From: Verrucomicrobiota bacterium
GTDB taxonomy: Bacteria > Verrucomicrobiota > Kiritimatiellia > CAIQIC01
NCBI GenBank assembly: GCA_004321905.1
Contig: SCQF01000048.1
Span: 27,344-91,343, forward strand
DNA: 64,000 nucleotides
Direction: 5' to 3'
The stretch's first letter is position 1; every line of letters begins with the position of its first letter. A program made the position numbers and the translations under genes. Of this stretch, positions 38,262 to 48,452 are shown piece by piece. The notes under the pieces are model-generated. The model was given only the letters and a program-made list of their open reading frames with translations. It ran no database searches and was not told the DNA's origin.

Positions 38262-38936
38262 CAACAGCTTTCCATTACGTAATTCAAGGATACGCGGCAG
38301 GCGCGCGGCGAGTTCGCGCGAGTGCGTGACGAGGACCAGCGCAACGCCTTCCTCACGGTTGAGTTCCAACAGTAACTGGCCAAGATTCACCGCGGTAGCG
38401 TGATCGAGCGATCCGGTCGGTTCATCGGCGAGCAGCAACTTGGGGTGATTGATCAACGCACGCACCACCGCCACACGCTGGCACTCGCCACCTGAGAGTT
38501 GACCGGGCCGATGTGTGAGTCGCGCCTGTAACCCCACACGCACCAACAGACGCGTCGCACGTTGCCGCGTGGCCTCCGTTTGGAGTTTGGCGGGCGCGGT
38601 CAACGTAGGCAGCAACACGTTCTCCAGAATCGTACATTGCGGCAGGAGGTGATGCTGCTGAAAGACAAACCCAATCTGCCGGTTACGAATCGCGGCTAAT
38701 TCATTTTCCGGTAGTGCCGCCAAGTCGCGGCCCGCCAGCAGCACCTGCCCCGCTGTTGGCTGATCGAGCGTGCCCATAATATTGAGCAATGTGCTTTTGC
38801 CGGAGCCGGAGGGACCAATGATCGCGACGGCTTCACCGGCGGACAGCATCAGGTTGACGCCAGCCAACACCGAGACGGGGTCTGCCCCGTCCGGCGCGAC
38901 ATATGTTTTCTGCACCTGTTTGAGTTCCAGAAGCAT
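38238..38936 (-). CDS. ABC transporter ATP-binding protein (MacB/LolD-like)
   Basis: AIIGPSGSGKSTLLNIMGTLDQPTAG...LSGGECQRVAVVRALINHPKLLLADEPTGSLD. Confidence 0.94.
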   Translation of the reverse strand: MLLELKQVQKTYVAPDGADPVSVLAGVNLMLSAGEAVAIIGPSGSGKSTLLNIMGTLDQPTAGQVLLAGRDLAALPENELAAIRNRQIGFVFQQHHLLPQCTILENVLLPTLTAPAKLQTEATRQRATRLLVRVGLQARLTHRPGQLSGGECQRVAVVRALINHPKLLLADEPTGSLDHATAVNLGQLLLELNREEGVALVLVTHSRELAARLPRILELRNGKLLETADEHR

Positions 38937-40225
38937 TAGCGACTCCTTTGGATAACTCTGGCAAAAACTTCTTCGGTTTTGCGGGCCATAGCCGCGACAC
39001 TAAACTGCTCCTGTACCACCCGACGACCATTTTCGCCCAGTCGCCGCGCTGTCGCCGGATCGAGCAACAGAGATTGTAGCGCCGTGGCCAAGGCGGCAGC
39101 ATCATTCGGCTCATAGAGTACGCCACCGCCGGTCAGTTGGACCACTTCAGGAAAAGCGCCGTGACGTGGCTGCACGACCGGCACACCGGAAGCCAAGGCT
39201 TCGAGCAGGTAGAGGCCAAAAGCTTCGCCGTAGGTTGCCGGCACGGAGAAAACGGTCAGGCGACGCAGAAAATCGGCCTTGGCACGATGCTCCAGATTGG
39301 GCAGGAAATCCACCGCATTGAGCAATTGCTCCGCCGCGAATTTTCGTTGCAGAGTCTTGACATAGTGCTCGTCGGCGTTGGTCTTCGCACCGGCAATGCG
39401 TAGGCGTAGGCCGGCCACTTTATTCCATTGCTTGAGATGGATGAACGCATCCACCAAAATGCCGAGACCCTTGCTCGGATGCATACGCGCCAGATAGCCG
39501 ATGGTCGGAGTCGGAGGTGTTACACCTACTGCAAAATCCTCCGTAGCAATGCCGGGATGCACCACGGTCAGCCGGGCCACGTCGAGGTCGAGCCGGGTAT
39601 GCATCACAGCGCCAAAGTATTGGCTGACGGCGATGAAGTGATCCACATCGGCGCACCGTTGTCGCAGCAAATCCCACGCTTTCCGTCGGAACGGCTCCGG
39701 CAGGCCATCAAGAAAAGAATCTTCGCCTTGCAGCGTACAAACAACCGGAACCCGCAATTCTTCTTTCAGGCGACGCGCCATGCCGCTAAGCAGCGAGTTG
39801 GAGAGACAAATCAAATCCGGTGGCGGTTGTGTCCGCAGCCAAGCTACCAGCCGGGCCAATTCGCCGGTCTGGCGGCCGTTGTCATTTTGCAACATGGACA
39901 CCGTGGCTTCGCCGAGGCTCCTGGCACTGGTCATACTGGCCCGCCGCGCCGCCAATTGCAGCAGCCGCGGCGAACGCAGGATGCGTTGCAACCATTCCGG
40001 CAAACGCAGGCTGGGATATTTCTGCTCCAAAAATACGCTGATGCCGCTCAAAAAAATCGGCGCGTTGGCGTCGCTCGCGTCTGCGTCGGTGACGAGCGGC
40101 AAATAGAGCGGCACCATCAGCACATCGTGGCCGCGGGCGCGCAGGGCGCGCACCAGCGCGCTGTCGCGTAGACAACTCCCACAATAAAAATTACCGGTGC
40201 CCGGCGTTAACTGGATGATACGCAT
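38936..40225 (-). CDS. GT4-family glycosyltransferase
   Basis: MRIIQLTPGTGNFYCGSCLRDSALVRALRARGHDV...TYGEAFGLYLLEALASGVPVVQPRHGAFPEV. Confidence 0.92.
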   Translation of the reverse strand: MRIIQLTPGTGNFYCGSCLRDSALVRALRARGHDVLMVPLYLPLVTDADASDANAPIFLSGISVFLEQKYPSLRLPEWLQRILRSPRLLQLAARRASMTSARSLGEATVSMLQNDNGRQTGELARLVAWLRTQPPPDLICLSNSLLSGMARRLKEELRVPVVCTLQGEDSFLDGLPEPFRRKAWDLLRQRCADVDHFIAVSQYFGAVMHTRLDLDVARLTVVHPGIATEDFAVGVTPPTPTIGYLARMHPSKGLGILVDAFIHLKQWNKVAGLRLRIAGAKTNADEHYVKTLQRKFAAEQLLNAVDFLPNLEHRAKADFLRRLTVFSVPATYGEAFGLYLLEALASGVPVVQPRHGAFPEVVQLTGGGVLYEPNDAAALATALQSLLLDPATARRLGENGRRVVQEQFSVAAMARKTEEVFARVIQRSR

Positions 40226-40229
40226 AAAC

Positions 40230-41354
40230 TCAGCGCTCTTTTTCGGGGCCGAAGGCGTACACCACGCCGTCCTCGGCGCCAATCACCACCCATCCGCCAA
40301 CCACTGCGGGTGCGGTGGAGAGTTCCTTGCCAATTTCATAGCTCCAGAGTTGCTTGCCCGTGGTAAGGCTCAGCAAGTAAAGGCGGCCATCTGCGGAACC
40401 GAAGATTACTTTGTCACCGCAAACCACCGGTGAACCATCCACGTCGCCTTGCGTCGCGAACAGCCATATCGTTTTACCCGTGGCACGATCCAAGCAATGC
40501 AGTCGTTTGTCGCGCCCACCAATGAGCACGCGTGAGTCCGTGACCGCCGGCGAGGAAAAGAACGGGGCGTTGCGCCCCCTGGAGCGCCAGATGATCTTGC
40601 TTGTCGCCAAATCCATGCATAGCACTTCGTTGCCATAGTCCCCGGCGAAGACGCGTGCACCACTCACGGCCGCCGAACCGGCGATATACGCGCCCACCTC
40701 GACCGCAGCACGCTCGTGACCACTGACTGCGTCCACCACGTGTAGCTTGCCATCACATCCGCCGAAGACCATTTGTCCCGCAGCCATCGCGGGCGTACCA
40801 TTGACATAGTTGGCGGTCTCGAAAGTCCAAACCGGCTTGCCGCTGCCCGCGTCCACGCAATGCACCTTGCAGTCATAGCTGCCCACCACCACGCGCCAAG
40901 CCGGCGGATCGCCCACACAAAACCCGTTGGCCGACCCCAAAATTTTGTCCTCGGTTTTGTACTTCCATTTCAATGCGCCGGTGGCCGCATCAAGAGCATA
41001 GAGGCATCCATCGGTTCCGCCAATATACACGCGGCCATCCAACACCAACGGCGACGCTTCCATTCCGTCATCCGCCTTGAATGACCAGCGTTTGGCCCCG
41101 GTGTCGGCCGCCAAGGCATAGACGTTGCTATCCGTGGAACCAATGAAAACGGTGCCGCCGACCAGTGCCGCGGAGGACTTGATCGCACCGCCGGTTTTGA
41201 ACGTCCACCGCAACTCGAACGCCATCGGCAACGGCTCCGTCCGGACCCCGCACAACGCGGAATCGCCGCGAAAAATCGGCCAATCCTGCGCGGCCAACAC
41301 GTTGAGCGGCAATAAAACCGCCAGCGCGACGGCAAGCCGGGAGAAACAATACAT
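40230..41354 (-). CDS. secreted PQQ-like beta-propeller repeat protein
   Basis: Signal peptide MYCFSRLAVALAVLLPLNVLAAQ; repeated VYIGGTDGCLYALDAATGALKWKYKT blades. Confidence 0.88.
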   Translation of the reverse strand: MYCFSRLAVALAVLLPLNVLAAQDWPIFRGDSALCGVRTEPLPMAFELRWTFKTGGAIKSSAALVGGTVFIGSTDSNVYALAADTGAKRWSFKADDGMEASPLVLDGRVYIGGTDGCLYALDAATGALKWKYKTEDKILGSANGFCVGDPPAWRVVVGSYDCKVHCVDAGSGKPVWTFETANYVNGTPAMAAGQMVFGGCDGKLHVVDAVSGHERAAVEVGAYIAGSAAVSGARVFAGDYGNEVLCMDLATSKIIWRSRGRNAPFFSSPAVTDSRVLIGGRDKRLHCLDRATGKTIWLFATQGDVDGSPVVCGDKVIFGSADGRLYLLSLTTGKQLWSYEIGKELSTAPAVVGGWVVIGAEDGVVYAFGPEKER

Positions 41355-41449
41355 ACGAGCATTAAACCACCCCCGCTCAGCCCGCGCAACTGCGCGCGTT
41401 CGTCCAACCACCAAGCCGAATTGTCTATATGCACACATTTGCATATTGT

Positions 41450-41497
41450 TTCCCAAGGGTTGGGAAAAGAAGGGGATGCCGTTTCCGAGGCTTGGAA
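41450..41497. repeat. paired palindromes, 32-bp dyad spacing
   Basis: TTCCCAAGGGTTGGGAA + TTCCGAGGCTTGGAA (41483). Confidence 0.88.
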
Positions 41498-41511
41498 ATG
41501 ACGCGCCAAAC

Positions 41512-42720
41512 TTACGTCAGCGTCTGATTCATCGAGAGAATCGGCAATAAAATCGCCAGCGCGATCAGCAACACGAACACGCCCACCAACAAAATCAGTG
41601 CCGGCTCGATCAAGCTCATCGTGCGCGTCATCAGGCGATCCCATTGTTGTTGATAACGCTCGGCGGCATGTTCGAGCAGCGCCGCCAAATCGCCGCCGGC
41701 CTCGCCCGCCTGCACCCATGCCGGCAAGGAGGTATTGAGCGGTTCGATGGTGCGCAGCGTGGCGGCCAAACTGGTGCCGTGCTTGACGCGCTCCGCGCCC
41801 AACGTCGTACCGTGAGTCGTCCAGGCGCTGCCCGTGGCGCGTCCGGCGATGGCCAACGCTTCGACCAGCGGTACGCCACCGCGCAGCAGCATCGCCAGCG
41901 TTCGCGCAAAACGCATATTGATCAGTGCCGCGTAACCACGGCCGATCAGCGGCCAACGGAGCAGGCGTTGATCGAAACGTTGCCGGGCTTCATCGCTGGC
42001 TTGTAGTGTGCGGCGGAAGCGTAGCCAGCCCAGCGTGCCCAATATGATGGTTAGTAAGACGACCGGCCCCAGCCACGCGCGCAATCCCAACATCCCGCGC
42101 GTCAGGCCGGAAAGTGGCACGCCGGCTTCCTGCATCATGCGCGTGACCCACGGCAGCAGAAAGCCGAGCAGGGCGATGGCGACGAGAATCGCCAACGTCA
42201 ATACGACGGCGGGATAAAGCAGCGCGGTCAGAATGCGTTCGCGCAGTTTTTTCTGCTCATCCAAAAATTGCGCCAACCGCAACAGCACCTCCGGCAACGT
42301 GCCAACGCGCTCGCCGACCTCGATCACCGAGCGTTCGAACGCGGTGACCTCGACGCTATTTCCGGCCAGCGCGCGCGCCAAGCCCTGGCCTTCACGCAAG
42401 CGGTCACGGACACCCGCCAAACGCGCCAAATTCGAGCCGAGTTCCGGGGACTGGATCAAGATGTCCAAGGCTTGGACCAGCGGCAGGCCGGACTGGAGGA
42501 GCGAGGCCAGCTCGCGATAACACATCGCACGCTGATCAAGATTGAAGGCCAAGCGACGCGATGCGTGGCCACCGGGCGCGCCTTCGACGGGTGCGACGCG
42601 CTCCGGCAAGACACCGCGCACCTGAAGTTTTTCGCGTGCTTCCTTGAGGTCGAGCGCCTCGATCAAGCCTTGGCTCGCGCGACCCGCAGCGTCATAGCCT
42701 TTGTAGGCAAAGGTTTTCAT
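41512..42720 (-). CDS. gspF: type II secretion/type IV pilus inner-membrane protein GspF/PilC
   Basis: FAYKGYDAAGRASQGLIEALDLKEAREKLQVRGVLP...repeated GspF domains. Confidence 0.92.
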   Translation of the reverse strand: MKTFAYKGYDAAGRASQGLIEALDLKEAREKLQVRGVLPERVAPVEGAPGGHASRRLAFNLDQRAMCYRELASLLQSGLPLVQALDILIQSPELGSNLARLAGVRDRLREGQGLARALAGNSVEVTAFERSVIEVGERVGTLPEVLLRLAQFLDEQKKLRERILTALLYPAVVLTLAILVAIALLGFLLPWVTRMMQEAGVPLSGLTRGMLGLRAWLGPVVLLTIILGTLGWLRFRRTLQASDEARQRFDQRLLRWPLIGRGYAALINMRFARTLAMLLRGGVPLVEALAIAGRATGSAWTTHGTTLGAERVKHGTSLAATLRTIEPLNTSLPAWVQAGEAGGDLAALLEHAAERYQQQWDRLMTRTMSLIEPALILLVGVFVLLIALAILLPILSMNQTLT

Positions 42721-44411
42721 GGCGTGGCATCGGGATGCCCCACGGCGCGCAATAATTCCGTCAAACTGGTGACGCCTCGTTGCACTTTTTCCAGTCCATC
42801 TTCCCAGAGCGTGCGCATACCGCCCGTTCGCGCCAGTTGTTGAAGCTGGTTGAGATCGGCCCCGGTGCGAATGGCGTTGAGTAAGGCGGTGTCGGCCGTC
42901 ATGAATTCATAGATGCCGGTGCGTCCCCGGTAGCCTTCGAGGCAATTAGCGCAGCCGCGCGCCTGCCAGACGCCTTTTGGCAGATGCGCCGCCCACGGCC
43001 CCAACAGCGCGCGCTCCTCCGTCGTGAGCGGCGACAACTCGCGACAGTCGGGACACAGACAGCGCACCAACCGTTGGGCCAGCGCCGCCTGAAATGCCGA
43101 GGCCAATAAATAAGGTTCGACGCCCATATCCGCCAGCCGCATCACCGCGCCGACCGCATCGTTGGTGTGGAGTGTACTGAAAACCAAGTGACCGGTGAGC
43201 GACGCACGCACGAGGATTTCTGCGGTTTCGAGATCGCGCGTCTCGCCGACCAAGATTACGTCCGGGTCCTGGCGTAAGATGTGGCGCAAGCCGGCAGCGA
43301 AGGTCAGCCCGATCTTCGGCTTGACCTGAATCTGTCCAATGCTTGGAAGTTGGTATTCAATCGGGTCTTCGATCGTCATCACGTTGAGCCGTTGCGTGTC
43401 CACTTCGCGCAATGCGGCATAAAGCGTGGTCGTTTTGCCGCTGCCGGTGGGGCCGGTGACAAGAATCACACCGTGCGGTTCGCGCAACACGCGGCGAAAA
43501 CGATCCAACGTCCCCTGCCCCATGCCTAAATCCGTCAGCGGTAACAAGGCCGCTGAACGATTCAGCAAGCGGAGCACCACGCGTTCGCCTTCGGCGACGG
43601 GGATCGTTGAGATACGGATATCAATCTCGCGCTCACCCACCCGCACCCGCGCCGAGCCATCCTGCGGCAGACGTTTTTCGGCGATGTCGAGTTTGGCCAT
43701 GACTTTCAGACGTGAGACCAACGCGGCTTCCATATGTTTGGGCGGCGAGGTCTGTTCGTAGAGCAGACCATCCACGCGGTAGCGCACGGCCAGTTGCCGC
43801 TCGAAAGGTTCGATATGGATATCCGAGGCACGCGCCTTGAGTGCCTCGATCAGAATCAGGTTGACCAGTTGTGTGACGGGCGCCTGCTCTGCCACATGGA
43901 GCAGATCATCGCTGCGTCGAATTTCAACAGCTTCCTCCGGGCGTTCCTGGGCCAAATCGCGGAGCAGGTCCTTGGTGGTATCGCTCTTGCTAAAGTAACA
44001 CCGCTCGATGGCGCGCAAAATTTCTGCGCGGGGCGCCAGCACGAGATGAATTTCCTGCCCCAGCAGCAGGGCCAAGTCGTCGCGCGCGGCCACTTGTGCA
44101 GGATCGGCGGTTAACACACCAAGGGCACCTTGCCAGCGGATCGGCAGCGCCAGATTGGTCCGCGCCCATTCCACCGGCAAATCCTTGACCAATAGGGGAT
44201 CAAGCCACGTCTCGTTCACAATGCGCTGCATCGGCAGCCCGAATTGCTCGGCCAAAGCCTCCAGCACGTCGCATTCCACCACCCAACCATGAGTTTCCAG
44301 GATTTGGCCCAGCAAGCGCCGGGGCTGTTCCTCGCGCTGCGCCTGCAACGCGGTAGTCAATTGCGCTTCGGACAGTCGTCCGCGCTGTATAAGAATTTCG
44401 CCTAGGCGCAT
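42717..44411 (-). CDS. gspE: type II secretion ATPase GspE/PilB
   Basis: GPTGSGKTTTLYAALREVDT...EDPIEYQLPSIGQIQV...RQDPDVILVGETRDLETAEI. Confidence 0.95.
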   Translation of the reverse strand: MRLGEILIQRGRLSEAQLTTALQAQREEQPRRLLGQILETHGWVVECDVLEALAEQFGLPMQRIVNETWLDPLLVKDLPVEWARTNLALPIRWQGALGVLTADPAQVAARDDLALLLGQEIHLVLAPRAEILRAIERCYFSKSDTTKDLLRDLAQERPEEAVEIRRSDDLLHVAEQAPVTQLVNLILIEALKARASDIHIEPFERQLAVRYRVDGLLYEQTSPPKHMEAALVSRLKVMAKLDIAEKRLPQDGSARVRVGEREIDIRISTIPVAEGERVVLRLLNRSAALLPLTDLGMGQGTLDRFRRVLREPHGVILVTGPTGSGKTTTLYAALREVDTQRLNVMTIEDPIEYQLPSIGQIQVKPKIGLTFAAGLRHILRQDPDVILVGETRDLETAEILVRASLTGHLVFSTLHTNDAVGAVMRLADMGVEPYLLASAFQAALAQRLVRCLCPDCRELSPLTTEERALLGPWAAHLPKGVWQARGCANCLEGYRGRTGIYEFMTADTALLNAIRTGADLNQLQQLARTGGMRTLWEDGLEKVQRGVTSLTELLRAVGHPDATP

Positions 44412-44425
44412 GGCGGCCTCCGTGA

Positions 44426-46348
44426 CTAACGACCCGGCGACAGGATGGAGTTGGTCGCCGCATTGATGCCGGTCTTGCTTTCCAACGCCTGTTGCAATTC
44501 AAGGGCCCGGTGCATGTCGGTAACAATATGCGGCGTGACGAAAATCAGCAAATTGGTCCGCTGTACTTTTTCGCTCGTTGAGCGGAACAGGAAACCCAAC
44601 AGCGGAATATCGCCCAACAACGGAATTTTATTTTCGGTTTTGAGGCGATCCTGCCGGATAAGACCGCTGATGACGATCGTCGCCTTGTCCGGTACCGTGA
44701 CCGTGGTCGTGACGTCACGCGCGGAGATGGTCGGCGCAAACTGGCCGGACGGCCCTGCATCCGTAATGGATTTGATGCTCGGATTGAGCTTCATCATCAC
44801 TTGCTTATCCGGGTTGACCTGCGGCGTGAGTTTAAGCTCAATGCCGACATCCATGCGGTCAATATTCTGGATCACATCGCGCGCCGTACCGGCGCCGCCT
44901 TCGATGGTGGATTTCAGCACGGGAATATTATCCACGACTTTGACGGTGGCTTCCGTGTTGTTTTGCGCCCACAACGGAACGTTGGAGAGAATCTTGATGT
45001 CGTTACTGGAAGCCAGCGCCGTGATCATGGCGAGCACGTTGGGGAAGATATTGCTGCCGCTGGTGAAATTACCGTGCGCAATGCCAAAGGCCAACCCCTG
45101 CGGAAAGCTACCGGATAGCGCACCGGCCAGCGGATCCGTGCTATTACCGTAGAAGCGCCCCACCGCCTTGGTCTGCCCATCCGCCGGCACGGCCGACTGA
45201 TTCCATTCCACCCCCAGATTAAGTCCGCGATTCAACGAAACTTCGGCGATCAGCACTTCCACCATCACCTGTTGCGGCTTCAGGTCCAACTTGGCGACCA
45301 TGGTCTTGACCAACTCAAAATCCGCGGGCGAAGCCTCTACCATCAGCGCGTTGTTGGCCACACTGGCCTCGATGGAAATCCGCTGACGCTGATCTTTATC
45401 CACGGTTTTCGCCAACAACGCGGTTAGATTTTTGGCGGCATCCGTGGCGGGCAAATATTTGAGGAAAATCGCGTTCAAGCGTCCGGCGTTGGCGCTCGTT
45501 TCCACATCCATCGCCTTGATAAGCGCCTTGATATCGGCCAACTGCGATTGCCGCCCCGCCAGCAACAACGTATTGGCTTGCGCCGCCGCCACGATCACAA
45601 TATCCGACGGCAAACCGCCACCCGCTCCGGCAAGTTGCTGTACTTGACGGGCAATACGGTTGCCGGAAGTGTCGCCGCCCCGCAACGCGGCATTGATCTG
45701 TGCGGCCACCTCATCGGCGGCAGCATGTTCCAGATGCATGATTTCAATGGCGCGCGTGGCACCCGGCCGATCCAACTCGGCCATGATGCGTTCCAAACGC
45801 GTAATATTTTCACGGGTGTCGGTGATCAATAGATGGTTACTCTGCTCCAACGCGGCCAAGGCTCCAGACTTTCCGCCGCGCACCATCGGCTCTAAAATTT
45901 TACGAAGCTCCAGCGCGCTGACGTTTTGCAACTGAATGACCTTGGTGACGATGCCCTGCGGCGCTGAGCCAGTCATCGCCAGTGGCGCCGCCAGCAGCGC
46001 ACGCTCTGGCAAAGCGACGATATGAAACAACTGGTCGTGCTCCACGACGGAATAGCCGGTGGATTCCAACACGCTCAAAAACAACGGATAGACCGTGCTC
46101 TGCGGGATTTGCGTCGGCGTCACCACCGTCACGCGTCCCGTCACGGTGTTATCCACCAGAAAACGCTTGCCGGTCATCTCGCCGACCAGCCGCGCCAGCA
46201 TCCGAATTTCGACCTGATCGAAGTTGAAGTTGACCGTGGCCGTGCCGCGCGGCGGCAGACCATTGGTCTGGGCAACGGCTTGCCGCAGCACGCCACCGCT
46301 CAACAAAACGACAGCGCCCAACGTCAAGCCGATCACGAATCGCTTCAT
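44426..46348 (-). CDS. gspD: type II secretin GspD
   Basis: NFNFDQVEIRMLARLVGEMTGKRF...VMVEVLIAEVSLNRGLNLGVEW...PLLGDIPLLGFLFRSTS. Confidence 0.94.
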   Translation of the reverse strand: MKRFVIGLTLGAVVLLSGGVLRQAVAQTNGLPPRGTATVNFNFDQVEIRMLARLVGEMTGKRFLVDNTVTGRVTVVTPTQIPQSTVYPLFLSVLESTGYSVVEHDQLFHIVALPERALLAAPLAMTGSAPQGIVTKVIQLQNVSALELRKILEPMVRGGKSGALAALEQSNHLLITDTRENITRLERIMAELDRPGATRAIEIMHLEHAAADEVAAQINAALRGGDTSGNRIARQVQQLAGAGGGLPSDIVIVAAAQANTLLLAGRQSQLADIKALIKAMDVETSANAGRLNAIFLKYLPATDAAKNLTALLAKTVDKDQRQRISIEASVANNALMVEASPADFELVKTMVAKLDLKPQQVMVEVLIAEVSLNRGLNLGVEWNQSAVPADGQTKAVGRFYGNSTDPLAGALSGSFPQGLAFGIAHGNFTSGSNIFPNVLAMITALASSNDIKILSNVPLWAQNNTEATVKVVDNIPVLKSTIEGGAGTARDVIQNIDRMDVGIELKLTPQVNPDKQVMMKLNPSIKSITDAGPSGQFAPTISARDVTTTVTVPDKATIVISGLIRQDRLKTENKIPLLGDIPLLGFLFRSTSEKVQRTNLLIFVTPHIVTDMHRALELQQALESKTGINAATNSILSPGR

Positions 46349-47121
46349 CGTGCAATGCCCCGTTCCGATGCCCGCACAAAACTCACCAAATGTTTCACCT
46401 CGTCGCTTTGCTCTACTTCTTCTTCAATCTTGGCCAGCGCCTGCTTGGCCGTCAGATTCTCGCGATACAGAATGCGATAGGCCTTTTTGAGTGCCGCCTG
46501 CCCGGCCTCGTTCACGCCGCGCCGCTTCAGCCCCACGGCATTCAGTCCATGCACGCTGATCGGATTGCCGTCGGCCGTCATGAACGGCGGCAAATCCTGC
46601 GTCACCTTCGAGCACCCACCGGTGATGGTTAGCCGCCCGATCCGCACAAACTGATGCACCCCACAGAGTCCGCCAATAATGACCTGATCTTCCAAAATCA
46701 CGTGTCCGGCCAGCGTTCCGCAGTTGGCCATGATGACTTCGTCGCCAACGATACAGTCGTGCGCGATATGCGCATAGGCCATGATATGGCAGCCATTGCC
46801 GACGCGCGTCACATCGCCATCGTTCGTTGCCGCATTGACCGTCACGTACTCGCGCAACGTGGTACGGTCGCCAATGACCACGCGCGGCGCGCCGCCTTTG
46901 AACTTCAAATCCTGCGTTTGTTGACCGATGCTGGCAAATGGAAAAATTTCACACTTGGCACCAATCGTCGTATGGCCCGCGATCACCACATGCGGATGAA
47001 TCTTCGTGCCCGCGCCAATTTTCACATGTTCGCCCACGATGCTGTAGGGACCAATTTCGACATCGGCACCGAGCTGCGCGCCCGGTGCCACAATCGCCGT
47101 GGGATGAATCAGATTAGCCAT
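46345..47121 (-). CDS. lpxA: acyl-ACP--UDP-GlcNAc O-acyltransferase LpxA
   Basis: IHPTAIVAPGAQLGADVEIGPYSIVGEHVKIGAGTKIHPHVVI hexapeptide repeats; GLNAVGLKRRG. Confidence 0.96.
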   Translation of the reverse strand: MANLIHPTAIVAPGAQLGADVEIGPYSIVGEHVKIGAGTKIHPHVVIAGHTTIGAKCEIFPFASIGQQTQDLKFKGGAPRVVIGDRTTLREYVTVNAATNDGDVTRVGNGCHIMAYAHIAHDCIVGDEVIMANCGTLAGHVILEDQVIIGGLCGVHQFVRIGRLTITGGCSKVTQDLPPFMTADGNPISVHGLNAVGLKRRGVNEAGQAALKKAYRILYRENLTAKQALAKIEEEVEQSDEVKHLVSFVRASERGIAR

Positions 47122-47122
47122 A

Positions 47123-47557
47123 TCAGTCCGTCTTCGCCCCGAACATCATCTCGGCCTCGCTCGCCGGCTCGCCATCCACCGTGGCCACACCCTTGACTTT
47201 GTACATGTTCAGCCGCGCCTTGAGGATCGTGACTTCCATCCGAAGCTGATCGCCCGGCCGCACAATCCGGCGGAAGCGCGCGTTATCAATCGAAATGAAG
47301 TAGGAAATCTGCCCTTCGCGGTGCAGCATCTTGTTCAGCAGGATGCCCGAAAGCTGCGCCATTGCCTCCAGTTGCAGCACGCCCGGCATGATCGGATCAC
47401 TCGGGAAATGGCCGATGAAGAACATCTCATTAAAGGAGACGTTCTTGATACCGACGATCCGTTCCTTCAAGTCGCATTCGAGTACCTTGTCCACCAGCAA
47501 CATCGGGTGACGATGCGGGAGGATATGCGGGATTTCTTCCGATTTGATTTTATGCAC
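47123..47557 (-). CDS. fabZ: 3-hydroxyacyl-ACP dehydratase FabZ
   Basis: [19 protein letters not shown]...[23 protein letters not shown]. Confidence 0.96.
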   Translation of the reverse strand: MHKIKSEEIPHILPHRHPMLLVDKVLECDLKERIVGIKNVSFNEMFFIGHFPSDPIMPGVLQLEAMAQLSGILLNKMLHREGQISYFISIDNARFRRIVRPGDQLRMEVTILKARLNMYKVKGVATVDGEPASEAEMMFGAKTD

Positions 47558-47657
47558 GGTTTTGCTGCTCCTATTTGAACTTATTTTGCGGCCAACCGCC
47601 GCGAACCGGGTTTATACCAAACCGCGCTCCGCCTGCAAATTGTAATCCGCATCGATT

Positions 47658-47703
47658 TTCCAAGGCCTGGAAAAACAGCAGCGGCGTTTTCCAACCTTTG
47701 GAA
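47658..47703. repeat. paired palindromes, 31-bp dyad spacing
   Basis: TTCCAAGGCCTGGAA + TTCCAACCTTTGGAA (47689). Confidence 0.92.
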
Positions 47704-47728
47704 AACGCCGCACAGGTTTTGAACTCAA

Positions 47729-48313
47729 TTATTGGACTGCTTCGATATTGAGGCTGATCTTGACGTCGTTGCCAATCATCAAGCCGCCCTTATCCAGCGT
47801 CTTGTTGAAGGTGAGTCCATAATCTTGGCGATTGAGCGTAGTCGCCGCCGTGATACCAATCCGGGTCTTGCCCATGGGGTCTTGAATCGGCCCAGCCAAT
47901 TCGCCATGCAACTCAATCTCCTTGGTCACGCCATGCATCGTGAACTGTCCTTTGACCACCCAGCCGGACGCTTCTTTCTGCACGGAGCTTACCGCGAATT
48001 TGATCTCCGGGAACTTGGCCGCATCAAAAAAATCCGGGCTGCGCAAATGGTCATCGCGCATTTTATTACCGGTATTGATGCTGGCCACCTCCACCGTGCC
48101 GCTGGCCTTGAACTCCTCCGGTTTGGCGGCATCGTATTCAATCGTTCCGCTGAACTTCGTGAAGTCGCCATGGACTTCGCTAATGCCGAGGTGCTTGATG
48201 GCGAACCCCACCGTGCTGTGCACCGTATCCACCTGATAGCTCGCCGCCGATACCGCGATCGTGACCAGTGCCAGTGCACTCGCCACACCCAACATGATTC
48301 GTTTTGTTTGCAT
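47729..48313 (-). CDS. YceI-family lipid-binding periplasmic protein
   Basis: YQVDTVHSTVGFAIKHLGISEVHGDFTKFSGTIEYD; signal peptide. Confidence 0.93.
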   Translation of the reverse strand: MQTKRIMLGVASALALVTIAVSAASYQVDTVHSTVGFAIKHLGISEVHGDFTKFSGTIEYDAAKPEEFKASGTVEVASINTGNKMRDDHLRSPDFFDAAKFPEIKFAVSSVQKEASGWVVKGQFTMHGVTKEIELHGELAGPIQDPMGKTRIGITAATTLNRQDYGLTFNKTLDKGGLMIGNDVKISLNIEAVQ

Positions 48314-48392
48314 ATCTATTTCTCCCTTGTTATGGGAGGAATATCTACGCATACGCTGGGAAATCAAGTTTTCGGCGAGTTCGGAATTTTAT

Positions 48393-48446
48393 GGTAGGGC
48401 GGGCACGCCGTGCCCGCCGCGGCGCTCGCGGCGCGAGCGCCCTACC
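48393..48446. repeat. REP-like double hairpin GGTAGGGCGGGCACGCC...GGCGCGAGCGCCCTACC
   Basis: Terminal inverted repeats and two internal GC hairpins. Confidence 0.85.
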
Positions 48447-48452
48447 GCAAAC

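Noticed and set aside
42463-42477. GTCCAAGGCTTGGAC palindrome in gspF
   Set aside because: Lacks the TT/AA flanks and a 32-bp partner; the VQALDIL segment is typical GspF sequence, so likely coincidence.
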